Source of the DNA: Plantactinospora soyae
GTDB lineage: Bacteria > Actinomycetota > Actinomycetes > Mycobacteriales > Micromonosporaceae
DNA length: 64,000 bases
Direction of reading: 5' to 3'
NCBI RefSeq assembly: GCF_014874095.1
Contig: NZ_JADBEB010000001.1
Span: forward strand, 4,402,001 to 4,466,000
Each line of letters begins with the position of its first letter. The first letter of the stretch is position 1. Below are positions 46,047-55,800 of this stretch, piece after piece. The position numbers and the translations under genes were made by a program. The notes below the pieces were generated by a model, which ran no database searches, was not told the DNA's origin, and saw only the letters and a program-made list of their open reading frames with translations.

Positions 46047-47453
46047 ATGTCCCGAGGCCAGGAGCTGTTCGACCTACACGAGGACACGGCTACGCGACCG
46101 ACCTTCGAGTCGGCGCTGCGCGGTTACGACAAGCGGCAGGTCGACCAGTACGTGGCACAGGCCGGCCGCGACATCTCGAAACTGACGGCCGAACGCGCCC
46201 AGGCGTTCAGCCACATCCAGAATCTGACCTCGCACATCCAGCAGATGCAGGCGGAGCTGGGCGAGCTGCGTGACCGGCCGCCGCAGTTCGACCGGGCGTC
46301 CTTCCGCGACCTGGGCCCGATGGTCGACACGATCCTGGCGACGACCGAGAAGCAGGCCGAGGCGATCATCGACGCCGCCGGGCAGCGGGCGGCCGAACAC
46401 CAGGCCGAGGCGGAGCGTTTTCTCGCCGAGACCCGTGAGCAGGCCGACCGGCTCAGGGCCGAGGGCGAGGCCGCCCAGGAGCGGGCCGAGCAGGAGGCCA
46501 GGCGGATCAACGAGCGCTGCGTCCAGCAGGTCGAGCAGGCCCGGTCCGAGGCCGAGGCGACGCTGGAGCAGGCGCGGGCGCAGATCCAGCAGGAGATCGA
46601 GGCGGCACACGCCCAGACCCAGCAGGAGCTGGCGCAGTGGAAGGCGAACGTGGAGCGGGAGGTCGGCGAGCGGCGTACCGCCGTCGAGTCGGACCTCGCC
46701 CGCCAGCAGGAGCGGGGCGAACAGGAGAACGCCAATCTCCGCGCCGAGGCGCAGCAGTACGCGACCGAGCTACGCCGGCACGCCGACGAGCAGGCCGCCG
46801 CCGCCCAACAGCAGCTCAGCGCCGTGGTGGAGGAGCTTGAGTCGCGCCAGCAGTCGTTGGCCCAGCTACAGGCCGCGCAGGAGACCGCGCAGCAGCGGCT
46901 CACCCAGACCCGCCAGGACGGTGCGATGGCGGAGAACGCGGTTTCCCAGTTGCAGCAACGGTTCGGTGAGATCAGGCAGGAGCTGACCGGCCAGCTCAAC
47001 CGGCTCGACGAGGCTCGCCGGGCGGCCGAGACCGCCGAGCGGCACGCGGTCGAGGTCCGGGCCCGAGTGCAGCGCGAGGCGAAGCGGGTGGCAGACCGGG
47101 CCGCTGCGGCGGTGATGGCGGCGGCGGCGATCAGCGGCGAGACCGGCGAGTACCGGATGGTGGCGGTCCGGCCGGAGGCCGAACAGACCCCCGACGAGGC
47201 GCCCGAGCCGCCCGCCGCGCAGGTCGAGCCGGAGTCGCCCGCGCCGCCCGCCGAGGACCACCGGCAGTCCGTCGAGGATCACCGGCAGCCCGTCGAGGAC
47301 CACCGGCAGCCGGTCGAGGACCACAGATCGCTGTTCGAGGACCACCGGCAGCCGGTCGAGGACCACAGATCGCTGTTCGAGGACCACAGGCCGCCGGTCG
47401 AGGACCACAGGCTGCCGGAGGAGGTCGTCGCGGTGCGCCACTACACGAGCTAG
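46047..47453 (+). CDS. DivIVA-like coiled-coil protein with heptad repeat tail
   Basis: A 468-residue protein. The N-terminus has a DivIVA-type motif (FESALRGYDKRQVDQYVAQA) and is followed by ~330 residues of Gln/Glu/Ala-rich coiled coil. Residues 403-458 are eight 7-residue repeats (EDHRQPV, EDHRSLF and variants), encoded by a 21-bp DNA repeat at 47253-47420. Actinomycete relatives act in polar growth or as filament scaffolds. ATG 46047 has GGAGG at 46035-46039. The tail is probably flexible. Confidence 0.8.
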   Translation: MSRGQELFDLHEDTATRPTFESALRGYDKRQVDQYVAQAGRDISKLTAERAQAFSHIQNLTSHIQQMQAELGELRDRPPQFDRASFRDLGPMVDTILATTEKQAEAIIDAAGQRAAEHQAEAERFLAETREQADRLRAEGEAAQERAEQEARRINERCVQQVEQARSEAEATLEQARAQIQQEIEAAHAQTQQELAQWKANVEREVGERRTAVESDLARQQERGEQENANLRAEAQQYATELRRHADEQAAAAQQQLSAVVEELESRQQSLAQLQAAQETAQQRLTQTRQDGAMAENAVSQLQQRFGEIRQELTGQLNRLDEARRAAETAERHAVEVRARVQREAKRVADRAAAAVMAAAAISGETGEYRMVAVRPEAEQTPDEAPEPPAAQVEPESPAPPAEDHRQSVEDHRQPVEDHRQPVEDHRSLFEDHRQPVEDHRSLFEDHRPPVEDHRLPEEVVAVRHYTS

Positions 47454-47606
47454 GCGTACTGCCGCCGTTCGAGATCGTGCTGGGTTCCCCGGTCGAGGCG
47501 CCAGGGATCGGTCGTCAGGCAACCGTCAGGTTCGCGGGCGCCGGGTCGTCAGGCACGGGCGGTGTGATGAGGCTCCTTGGTCCACGACCGCTGGGAGTTC
47601 ATCGTC

Positions 47607-48134
47607 ATGGCCGCATTGCTCTACCGGCTCGGTGCATGGATCTGTCGTCACCGCGGGACCGTCCTGGTGGCCTGGCTGGCCGTGCTCGTCGCCGCCGGGG
47701 CGCTCGCCGCCACCATCGGCGGATCGTACGTGGACGACTTCTCGCTCCCTGGCTCGCGCGCCCAGCACACCCTGGACACCGTCGCCGAGCGGTTCCCCGC
47801 CTCGTCGGGCGCCTCCGCACAGGTGGTGTTCGTCGCACCCGCCGGCCAGAAGGTGGCCGAGCGCAGAGCCGTGATCGAGCAGACCCTCGCGGCCGCCGCG
47901 AAGGCGCCGCAGGTGGCCGGGGTCGTGGACGCGTTCGCCGCGAAGACGGTCTCGCCGGACGGTCGCGTCGCCCTGGCCCACGTGGACTACCACGAGAACC
48001 GCGCCCAGGTGGAGGGCGGCGCCCTCGATGCGCTGGAGGACGTGTTCCGGCCGGCCCGCGAGGCCGGCCTGCGGGTGGAGTTCGGCGGGTCGGCTTACGG
48101 CGACTGGCCCACCTCGACGCGGCCCGGCCGCTGA
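47607..48134 (+). pseudogene. N-terminal fragment of MMPL transporter
   Basis: A 175-codon frame reads MAALLYRLGAWICRH, a first membrane span (TVLVAWLAVLVAAGALAATI) and the start of the first outer loop (VDDFSLPGSRAQHTLDTV, ASGASAQVVFVAPAG, SPDGRVALAHVDYHENR, GLRVEFGGSAYG). MMPL proteins are ~700-750 aa. Here the sequence leaves the family just after FGGSAYG (about 48105) and stops ten codons later. The rest has been replaced by the end of a histidine kinase gene. Confidence 0.8.
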
Positions 48135-48616
48135 ACCGTGGGCCGGTGGACGTGGTGGCGCTGGCCGGCGAAGTGGTGGACGACGCCCGGGTGGTCACCG
48201 CTGACCGAGCCATCACCCTGCGAGGGGCAGCGGAAGCGGCCGTCGACGGGGACAGTCCGCGCATCCAGCAGGTGCTGCGCAACCTCGTCGGCAACGCGGT
48301 GCAGCACACCCGGCCCGGTTCGCCGGTCAAGGTCACGGTCAGCGCCCAGGATGGGCAGGTGGTGGTCGCGGTACGAGACGAGGGTGACGGGATCGCGCCG
48401 GAGCATCTGCCGCACGTGTTCGAGCGTTTCTATCGCGCCGACCCCAGCCGCAGCCGCAACGGCGGTGGCTCATCGGGTCTGGGTCTGGCCATCGTCGAGG
48501 CGATCGTGACCGCGCACGGCGGCACGGTCGGGGTCAACTCGGCGCTCGGGCAGGGCACCACCGTCCGGGTCACCTTTCCGGCCACCGCCGCCCGGCGGGC
48601 GGAGCAACACCAGTGA
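48098..48616 (+). pseudogene. C-terminal fragment of sensor histidine kinase
   Basis: From about 48098 in a different frame the sequence reads LRRLAHLDAARPLNRGPVDV, then the ATPase domain: QVLRNLVGNAVQHTRPGSP (N box), VRDEGDGIAPEHLPHVFERFYRAD (G1/F box) and SSGLGLAIVEAIVTAHGG (G2). The kinase's membrane, HAMP and His-box parts are missing. A single deletion that joined an MMPL gene to a kinase gene explains both fragments. Confidence 0.8.
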
Positions 48617-48730
48617 TGATCTCGAAGGGCGCCGCCGTACCGGCTGTCCCGCCGTACGTCAGCGCGGGCGGCGCGGTCTGCACTGCCCGTGCCGGACCCG
48701 TTCGGGGTCGGTCCTCAATGGAGTGCGAGC

Positions 48731-49183
48731 ATGTCGGGCATGGAAATCTACGAGGACGCCCGTACGGTGTCGCGGGCCGATCTGGCCGCGTGGCTGCGTC
48801 AACTGGCCAGTCAGTTGGAGTCCGGCGCGCAGATCTTCTACGGCGCGGCCGGGGCGGTCGCGGTCGCCGACCAGGTCCACTGTGAGCTGGAGATCGAGCG
48901 CGAGGACGGGGAGATATCGGTCGAGATCGAGTTCAGCTGGGCCAGCCCTGAGCCGGCCGCCCCGGCGGACACGGCCGGCGAGGACGACACCGCCGACGAA
49001 GACGAGAGCGAGAACGAGGAGACCGGGGACGCCGTAGCGGCCGAGGAGACGCCGGAAACGCCGGAGACCCCGGCCGTGGCCGCGACCACCACCGACGGCG
49101 ACGCGGAAAGCAGCGCCGGAACGCCCCCCGCCACCGCCCCGACCGGAACCGACCAAGGTACGGAGCCGGCCGGGAAGGCGTGA
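48731..49183 (+). CDS. amphi-Trp domain protein
   Basis: A 150-residue protein. Residues 4-75 match the amphi-Trp domain: MEIYEDARTVSRADLAAWLR, then a helix with spaced Trp/Leu and strands VHCELEIEREDGEISVEIEF ending in SW. The second half (residues 80-150) is a disordered acidic tail rich in E, D, A, T and P. The family has no established role. The ATG at 48731 has GGAG about 7 bases upstream. Confidence 0.75.
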   Translation: MSGMEIYEDARTVSRADLAAWLRQLASQLESGAQIFYGAAGAVAVADQVHCELEIEREDGEISVEIEFSWASPEPAAPADTAGEDDTADEDESENEETGDAVAAEETPETPETPAVAATTTDGDAESSAGTPPATAPTGTDQGTEPAGKA

Positions 49184-49333
49184 CCGGCCTCGGCTGAGGT
49201 GTATCAGCGGGTGCAGGGGCCTGCTCGCCATCGCGGCGGGCGGGCCCCGATCCGTGGGAAACCTCCCGTGCCGGATTGACGGGCAAACCGGCACACCTCG
49301 GCTCAGGCTGCCGCGATGGGCGTGGAACGCGTC

Positions 49334-49362
49334 TTGACAACCACCAGGCTCATCCATAATCT
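49334..49362 (+). promoter_or_regulatory. sigma70-type promoter for the rhamnogalacturonan lyase
   Basis: A perfect -35 TTGACA (49334-49339) is followed after 17 bases by TAATCT (49357-49362). The start codon of the lyase is ~90 bases downstream; the sequence TCGATTGTATCG just after the -10 is a partial palindrome that may bind a regulator. Confidence 0.5.
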
Positions 49363-49457
49363 TCGGTCGATTGTATCGTTTCAGTCAGCTCCACCCTGGA
49401 ACCGCTCAGCCCCTTCACCTGGGCCGGGTCGCCGGCACGCGACATCAGGAGAAATCC

Positions 49458-51779
49458 ATGGGACCTCGTACCGGAAGATCTCCTGCGGCGCGGATCACCG
49501 CGGCGCTGGTGGCCTGCGCATCGGCGACCGCCCTGCTGGTCGGCGGTCCGACGGCGGTCGCCGCGACGCCCGGCGGCGGTCACAACCCGAAGGGTCCCGC
49601 GCTCGAAGACCTCGACCGTGGCCTGGTCGCCGCCGCCACCGGCGAGGGAGTCTTCCTCAGCTGGCGGCTGCTCGCCCCCGAGGTCTCCGGGCGGTCCCGC
49701 ACCGGGCTGACCGGGGCCGACTTCCACGTCTACCGGGACGGGCGGCGGATCGCCACCGTCACCGACAGCACCAACTACCTCGACCGGGCCGGTACCGCCG
49801 CCGCCTCCTACCGGGTGGCGGCCGTGGTCCGGGGTCGTGAGGTCGACCGCAGCCGGGCGGTGTCGCCGTGGGCCGGCGGGCACCGGGACCTGCCGCTGCG
49901 CAAGCCCGCCGACGGCGTCACCCCGGCCGGCGAGGCGTACACCTACTCGGCCAACGACATCAGCGTCGGCGACGTCGACGGAGACGGGGCGTACGAGTAC
50001 GTCGTCAAGTGGGACCCGTCGAACTCCAAGGACGTCTCCCAGGTCGGCTACACCGGGCCGGTGTTCATCGACACCTACACCCTCGACGGCACCCTGCTGC
50101 ACCGCATCTCGCTCGGCGTCAACATCCGCGCGGGTGCCCACTACACCCAGTTCCTGGTCTACGACTTCGACGGCGACGGCCGCAGCGAGATGATGTTCAA
50201 GACCGCCCCCGGCACGAAGATCACCCGGTACGACCGGACCGGTGCCGTGGTCTCCGAGCGGTACATCACGATGCCCCGGGAGGACGTCCGGGCGGGCTAC
50301 TCGCACACCGACGACTACCGGCTGACGCCAGCGGCGTACCGGGAGAAGCTCGTCGAGCTGTTCCAGGGTTGGCACCGGCATCCGGAGGTGCTGGCCGGGC
50401 GTTGGCCGGCGACCCTGGAGCAGGCCTTCGGCATCGCGCCGACGTACGCGTACCCGCTCTCCCGTACCGACGCCGAGGCGCTGACCGACCACTTCATCGA
50501 CGTCTACGCCCCGGCACGCAGCACCCGTAACGCGCTCCGCTCCTTCCAGGGCTTCATCGTCGACGGGCCGGAGTACCTGAGCGTGTTCGACGGTGCCACC
50601 GGCCGGGAGCTGGAGACCATCCGGTACAAGCCGGGCCGGCACGACGACGGGCTCATGTGGGGCGACTACGCGATGAGCCGGATCGAGCCGGGCAACCGGG
50701 TCGACCGGTTCCTCGCCGGGGTGGCGTACCTGGACGGCCGGCACCCGTCGGCGATCTTCGCCCGGGGTTACTACACCCGCGCGACGCTGGTCGCCTACCG
50801 CTGGGACGGCAGGCGGCTGCGCGAGAACTGGTACGTCGACAGCGGCTGGGTGCCGATGACCAACCCGTTCAACGACGGCCCGCACGGTAGAGAGGGCACC
50901 GATCCGGAGTACGGCACCCTCACCACCCAGGGCGCGCACTCGCTGAGCGTGGCCGACGTGGACGCCGACGGAAAGCAGGAGGTCGTCTACGGCGGGGCGA
51001 CCATCGACCACGACGGCAGCCTGCTCTACAGCTCGTACGGCGTGCTGCCGCCCGGTAGCGCCAACCCCGGGGCGATGGCGAAGGTCGGGCACGGCGACGC
51101 GATGCACGTCACCGACATCGACCCGAACCGTCCGGGCCTGGAAACCTTCATGGTGCACGAGGGCGCGACCGGGGCGCCGTACGGCTACGCGCTCCGGGAC
51201 GCCGCGACCGGCGAGGTGATCTACGGCGGCTACACCGGGGTGGACACCGGCCGGGGCATGGTCGGCGACGTCGTACCCGCCGAGCCGGGGCTGGAGACCT
51301 GGGCGTCCGTCGTCGTCGGCGCGCCCACCGGGCCCGGCCTGCGGACGGCGGACGGTGACCTGCTCGGCACCAGCATCCCGGGAACCAACCAGAGCATCAG
51401 GTGGGCGGCCGACATGACCACCCAGATCGTGGGCGGCGCCCTTGAGGTGACCCCGACCATCGACGACTGGCAGCGCGGCCGGCTGTTCACCGCCGAGGGG
51501 ACCCGGACCAACAACGGTACGAAGGGCAACCCGGGCCTGGTCGCGGACGTTCTCGGGGACTGGCGCGAGGAACTGCTGACCCGGACCGCCGACAGCTCCG
51601 CGATCCGGATCCACCTCAGCACCGAGGTGACCGACCGCAAGCTCTACACCCTGATGCACGACCCGCAGTACCGGGTCGAGGTGGCCCGCCAGCAGACGAC
51701 CTACAACCAGCCGTCGTACCCGAGCTTCTATCTCGGCTCGGACATCGACTGGTCGCGGGTCCCGGTGCCGGGGCGCTGA
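49458..51779 (+). CDS. secreted PL11 rhamnogalacturonan lyase
   Basis: A 773-residue protein with a signal peptide (GPRTGRSPAARITAALVACA). After an N-terminal beta sandwich (FHVYRDGRRIATVTDSTNYL) the large eight-bladed propeller carries family markers: NDISVGDVDGDGAYEYVVKW, YDFDGDGRSEMMFKTAPGT, GFIVDGPEYLSVFDGATG and LVADVLGDWREELLTR (calcium-loop DxDGD repeats). PL11 enzymes cleave the rhamnogalacturonan I backbone of pectin. The ATG at 49458 follows AGGAG. Confidence 0.92.
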   Translation: MGPRTGRSPAARITAALVACASATALLVGGPTAVAATPGGGHNPKGPALEDLDRGLVAAATGEGVFLSWRLLAPEVSGRSRTGLTGADFHVYRDGRRIATVTDSTNYLDRAGTAAASYRVAAVVRGREVDRSRAVSPWAGGHRDLPLRKPADGVTPAGEAYTYSANDISVGDVDGDGAYEYVVKWDPSNSKDVSQVGYTGPVFIDTYTLDGTLLHRISLGVNIRAGAHYTQFLVYDFDGDGRSEMMFKTAPGTKITRYDRTGAVVSERYITMPREDVRAGYSHTDDYRLTPAAYREKLVELFQGWHRHPEVLAGRWPATLEQAFGIAPTYAYPLSRTDAEALTDHFIDVYAPARSTRNALRSFQGFIVDGPEYLSVFDGATGRELETIRYKPGRHDDGLMWGDYAMSRIEPGNRVDRFLAGVAYLDGRHPSAIFARGYYTRATLVAYRWDGRRLRENWYVDSGWVPMTNPFNDGPHGREGTDPEYGTLTTQGAHSLSVADVDADGKQEVVYGGATIDHDGSLLYSSYGVLPPGSANPGAMAKVGHGDAMHVTDIDPNRPGLETFMVHEGATGAPYGYALRDAATGEVIYGGYTGVDTGRGMVGDVVPAEPGLETWASVVVGAPTGPGLRTADGDLLGTSIPGTNQSIRWAADMTTQIVGGALEVTPTIDDWQRGRLFTAEGTRTNNGTKGNPGLVADVLGDWREELLTRTADSSAIRIHLSTEVTDRKLYTLMHDPQYRVEVARQQTTYNQPSYPSFYLGSDIDWSRVPVPGR

Positions 51780-51844
51780 TCGCCGTACCGGAGGTTTAAG
51801 ATCGGCGAGCGTCAGCAGACTTCGCACGGAAGGCGGGATCGGCC

Positions 51845-52642
51845 TTGCCCGAACAAAATCACGCACCGTCCGGAATCGACACGACGCAGATGAGCCACGC
51901 CCGCGCCTACGACTATGTGCTGGGTGGCAAGGACAACTTCGCGGTGGACCGGGAGGCCGCCCGGCAGGTCATCGCGCTGGCACCGGACCTGCCCGCCCTC
52001 GGCAAGGCCCAGCGCAGGTTCCTGCTGCGCGCCACCCAGATGTGCGCCAACGCCGGGATCGCGCAGTTCCTCGACGTCGGCGCCGGCATCCCCACCTCGC
52101 CGAACGTGCACGAGACGGCTCGGGCGATCAACTCCGACGCCCGGGTGGTCTACGTCGACAGCGACCCGATCGTGTTCGTCCACAACCGTGCCCTGCTGGC
52201 CACCGACGACAAGATGGCCTCGATCCAGGCCGACGTACGCCGGCCGGAGCAGCTCTTCGACGACCCGCAGGTACAGCGCCTGATCAACTTCGACGAGCCG
52301 ATGCTGCTGCTGTTCATCGGCCTGTTCCACCTCGTCACCGACCAGGAGGACCCGGCGGCGCTGATCGCCCGGTTCCGGGACCGGATGGCGCCGGGCAGCC
52401 ACATCTGCATCTCCCAGTTCTGTGTGGACGGCAGTGACCCGGCGGCCAAGGCCAAGCTGGAGGAGATCTCGGTCAACTCCCCGGCCCCGATGACCTTCCG
52501 GCCCCGGGCCGAGATCGAGAGCTTCTTCGACGGCTTCGAGCTGCTGCCGCCCGGAGTGGTCGACGTGCAGCAGTGGTGGCCGGACGAGACGGCCGCCCCG
52601 ACCATGCTGAAGGTCGCGGCCGGCATCGGCCGGAAGCGGTAG
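51845..52642 (+). CDS. SAM-dependent methyltransferase, DUF574 family (second copy)
   Basis: A 265-residue protein: SHARAYDYVLGGKDNFAVDR, FLDVGAGIPTSPNVHE, VVYVDSDPIVFVHNRALL and LLLFIGLFHLVTDQED match the family and the gene at 11835. The two are clearly related but diverged. The TTG at 51845 is used because the family starts close to this point; an ATG at 51890 would cut the N-terminal helix. The substrate is unknown. Confidence 0.85.
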   Translation: MPEQNHAPSGIDTTQMSHARAYDYVLGGKDNFAVDREAARQVIALAPDLPALGKAQRRFLLRATQMCANAGIAQFLDVGAGIPTSPNVHETARAINSDARVVYVDSDPIVFVHNRALLATDDKMASIQADVRRPEQLFDDPQVQRLINFDEPMLLLFIGLFHLVTDQEDPAALIARFRDRMAPGSHICISQFCVDGSDPAAKAKLEEISVNSPAPMTFRPRAEIESFFDGFELLPPGVVDVQQWWPDETAAPTMLKVAAGIGRKR

Positions 52643-52679
52643 TACCCGCCACTGCCGGAATCGGCCGGGCATGACGGTC

Positions 52680-52699
52680 CCCGCCGCGGCATCGGCGGG
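52680..52699 (+). terminator. hairpin after the second DUF574 gene
   Basis: CCCGCCG pairs with CGGCGGG over a 6-base loop, 37 bases after the methyltransferase stop. The GH92 gene promoter region follows (TTGACA at 52760). Confidence 0.5.
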
Positions 52700-52759
52700 A
52701 GACGGTGGCCGACGGCGCCGGGCGACTTCTCCCGGTCCGTCCGGCTAGGCGGCAAATCC

Positions 52760-52765
52760 TTGACA
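52760..52765 (+). promoter_or_regulatory. -35-like element before GH92 gene
   Basis: A perfect TTGACA lies 85 bases before the GH92 start. No good -10 follows at 16-18 bases, so the promoter assignment is tentative. Confidence 0.3.
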
Positions 52766-52850
52766 ATGTCGTCTCGTGGTCGAACGCTCATGTGATCTCC
52801 GTTCGGGTGTGCCATCCACACCCGACCAACCCCCTCCATGGGAGATCCTC

Positions 52851-55800
52851 ATGATGCTGTCCAGACGTGCCCTTCCCGTGGCGCTCGTCGCCGCGATCGG
52901 CCTGGCGGTGCCCGCCGGACCGCTTCCGGCCGGGGCCGCGCCGCCGGGCGGGACCGAGTTCCACTCGTCGCTGGAGGCCGGCGACCCCCAGCCGAGCTGG
53001 ACCAACACCGCCGAGGTCGATTCCTCCGGCCGGAAGAGGATGTCCGGCGTGACCGGCAGCCCGGCGACCGGGATCCCGGGCAACGTCACCGACCGGGCGA
53101 CCGAGGTCACCGGCAGCGGCGAGAATCCGCCGAACGAGACCGCGTCGCGGGCCGTGGACCAGAACATCAGCACCAAGTGGCTGGTCTTCGCGTCGTCCGG
53201 CTGGATCCGGGTACGCCTCGACGAGCCGGTCGCGATCGTGCACTACGCGCTGACCTCCGCCAACGACGCACCCGAGCGCGATCCGCGAAGCTGGACGTTG
53301 CAGGGCTCCGCCGACGGGGCGGAGTGGACCACTCTGGACAGCCGTACCGGGCAGGAGTTCGGCGAGCGCTTCCAGACCCGGGAGTACCGCTTCGAGAACA
53401 GCACGAAGTACCCGTACTACCGGCTGAACGTCAGCGCGATCGGCAGCGGCGGCATCACCCAGCTCGCCGAGTTGCAGCTCTCGGACGGCGACACCACCCC
53501 GCCGCCGGTGACCGACATGCGCGGCTTCGTCAGTGGCGGCCCGGTGAACGGACCCACCATGAAGCCGAACGTCGGCTGGACCGGGCGCAACGCGTTGCAG
53601 TACTCCGGCGGGCAGACCGTCGACGGCCGTGGGTACGCGTACAACCGGGTCTTCGACGTGGACGTCCAGATCACCCCGGACACCGAGCTGTCGTACGTGA
53701 TCTTCCCCGAGCTGACCGCGCAGGACCTGGACTACCCGAGCACGTACGCCGCGGTGGACCTCGCCTTCGACGACGGCAGCTACCTGAGCGACCTCGGCGC
53801 CGTCGACCAGTACGGCTTCGGCCTGAGCCCGCAGGCGCAGGGGGCCTCCAAGTCGCTCTACGCCGACCAGTGGAACGCGAAGCGGTCCCGGATCGGGGCC
53901 GTCGCCGCCGGCAGACGGGCGGTACGGATCCTGGTCGGGTACGACAGCGGCACCGGCACCGGCGTCTTCAACGGCTGGCTGGACGACATCCGGCTCACCG
54001 CCCACCCGGTCCGGCCGAGCGTCGCCCGGCTCTCCGACCACGTGCTCACCACCCGGGGCACGAACTCGACAGGTGGCTTCTCCCGGGGCAACAACATTCC
54101 GGCGACCGCCGTGCCGCACGGGTTCAACTTCTGGACCCCGATGACGAACGCCGGCTCGACCGACTGGCTCTACGACTACCAGCGCGGCAACAACGCCGAG
54201 AACCGGCCGACCCTCCAGGCGTTCACGGTCAGCCACGAACCGAGCCCGTGGATGGGGGACCGGCAGACCTTCCAGGTGATGCCGTCGGTGGCCGAGGGGG
54301 TGCCGAGCGCCGACCGGGCCACCCGGGCGCTGTCGTTCCAGCACGCCAACGAGATCGCGAAGGCGCACCACTACGGCGTGACCTTCGACAACGGGCTGGT
54401 CACCGAGATCGCCCCGACGGACCACGCGGCGATGTTCCGGTTCACCTTCCCCGGAGACCGGGGCAACCTGATCTTCGACAACGTCAACAACAACGGTGGG
54501 CTGACCATCGGCGACGGTGGTGAGATCACCGGCTACACCGACGTACGCAGCGGGCTGTCCAACGGCGCCACCCGGATGTTCGTCTACGCCGTGGTGGACC
54601 GTCCGGTGGTGGCCAGCGGCCGGCTCACCGGCGGCGGCGGGAACAACGTCACCGGCTACCTCGGCTTCGACACCAGCGCCAACAAGCAGGTGCAGATGCG
54701 GATCGCCACCTCACTGATCTCGGTCGACCAGGCCCGCCGGAACCTGCGCAACGAGATCGCCGAGCGCGACACCTTCGAGACGGTACGGGAGCGGGCCCAG
54801 CGGCTCTGGGACGACAAGCTGCGGGTGATCGAGGTCGAGGGCGGCACCGACGACCAGCTCACCACCCTCTACTCCAACCTCTACCGGCTGTTCCTCTACC
54901 CGAACTCGGCGCACGAGAACGTCGGCACCCCGGACGCGCCACGGTGGCGGCACGCCGTGCAGTCCTCGGCCACGTCGTCGATCCCGATCACCTCCACCCC
55001 GACCGAGACCGGGGCCGAGGTGGTCGACGGCAAGGTGTACGTCAACAACGGCTTCTGGGACACGTACCGGACCACCTGGTCCGCGTACACGCTGTTCACG
55101 CCCGGGATGGCCGGTGAACTGGTCGACGGGTTCGTGCAGCAGTACAAGGACGGCGGTTGGGTGTCCCGCTGGTCGTCGCCCGGGTACGCGAACCTGATGA
55201 CCGGAACCAGCTCGGACGTCGCCTTCGCGGACGCGTACGTCAAGGGGGTCCGGAACTTCGACGTGAAGGCCGCGTACCAGGCGGCGGTCCGCAACGCGAC
55301 GGTGGCCCCGCCGGGTGCCAACCCCAACAACACCAGCGTGGGGCGGAAGGGGTTGCAGACGTCGATCTTCGCCGGCTACACCTCGTCGGCGGTGTCCGAG
55401 GGCGTCTCCTGGGCCCTGGAGGGTTACGTCAACGACTTCGGCATCGCCAACATGGCGACGGCACTGGCGGAGGACGCCGGCACGCCGGAGGCCGAGCGGG
55501 CCGGCTACCGGTCCGACGCCGAGTACTTCCGGAACCGGGCCCAGAACTACGTGCACATGTTCGACCCCGGGGTGGAGTTCTTCCAGGGCCGGAACGCGGC
55601 GGGGGAGTGGAAGTCCGACCCGGACGACTACGACCCGAAGGTGTGGGGGCACGAGCACGACTACACCGAGACGAACGGGTGGAACTTCGCGTTCCACGTA
55701 CCGCACGACGGGCAGGGCCTGGCCAACCTGTACGGCGGTCGGAACGCCCTCGCCGACAAGCTGGACGAGTTCTTCGCCACCCCGGAGACGGCCAGGTTCC

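Noticed and set aside
47253-47420. 21-bp repeats considered as a regulatory array
   Set aside because: They lie in frame inside a coding region and encode a regular heptad peptide repeat.
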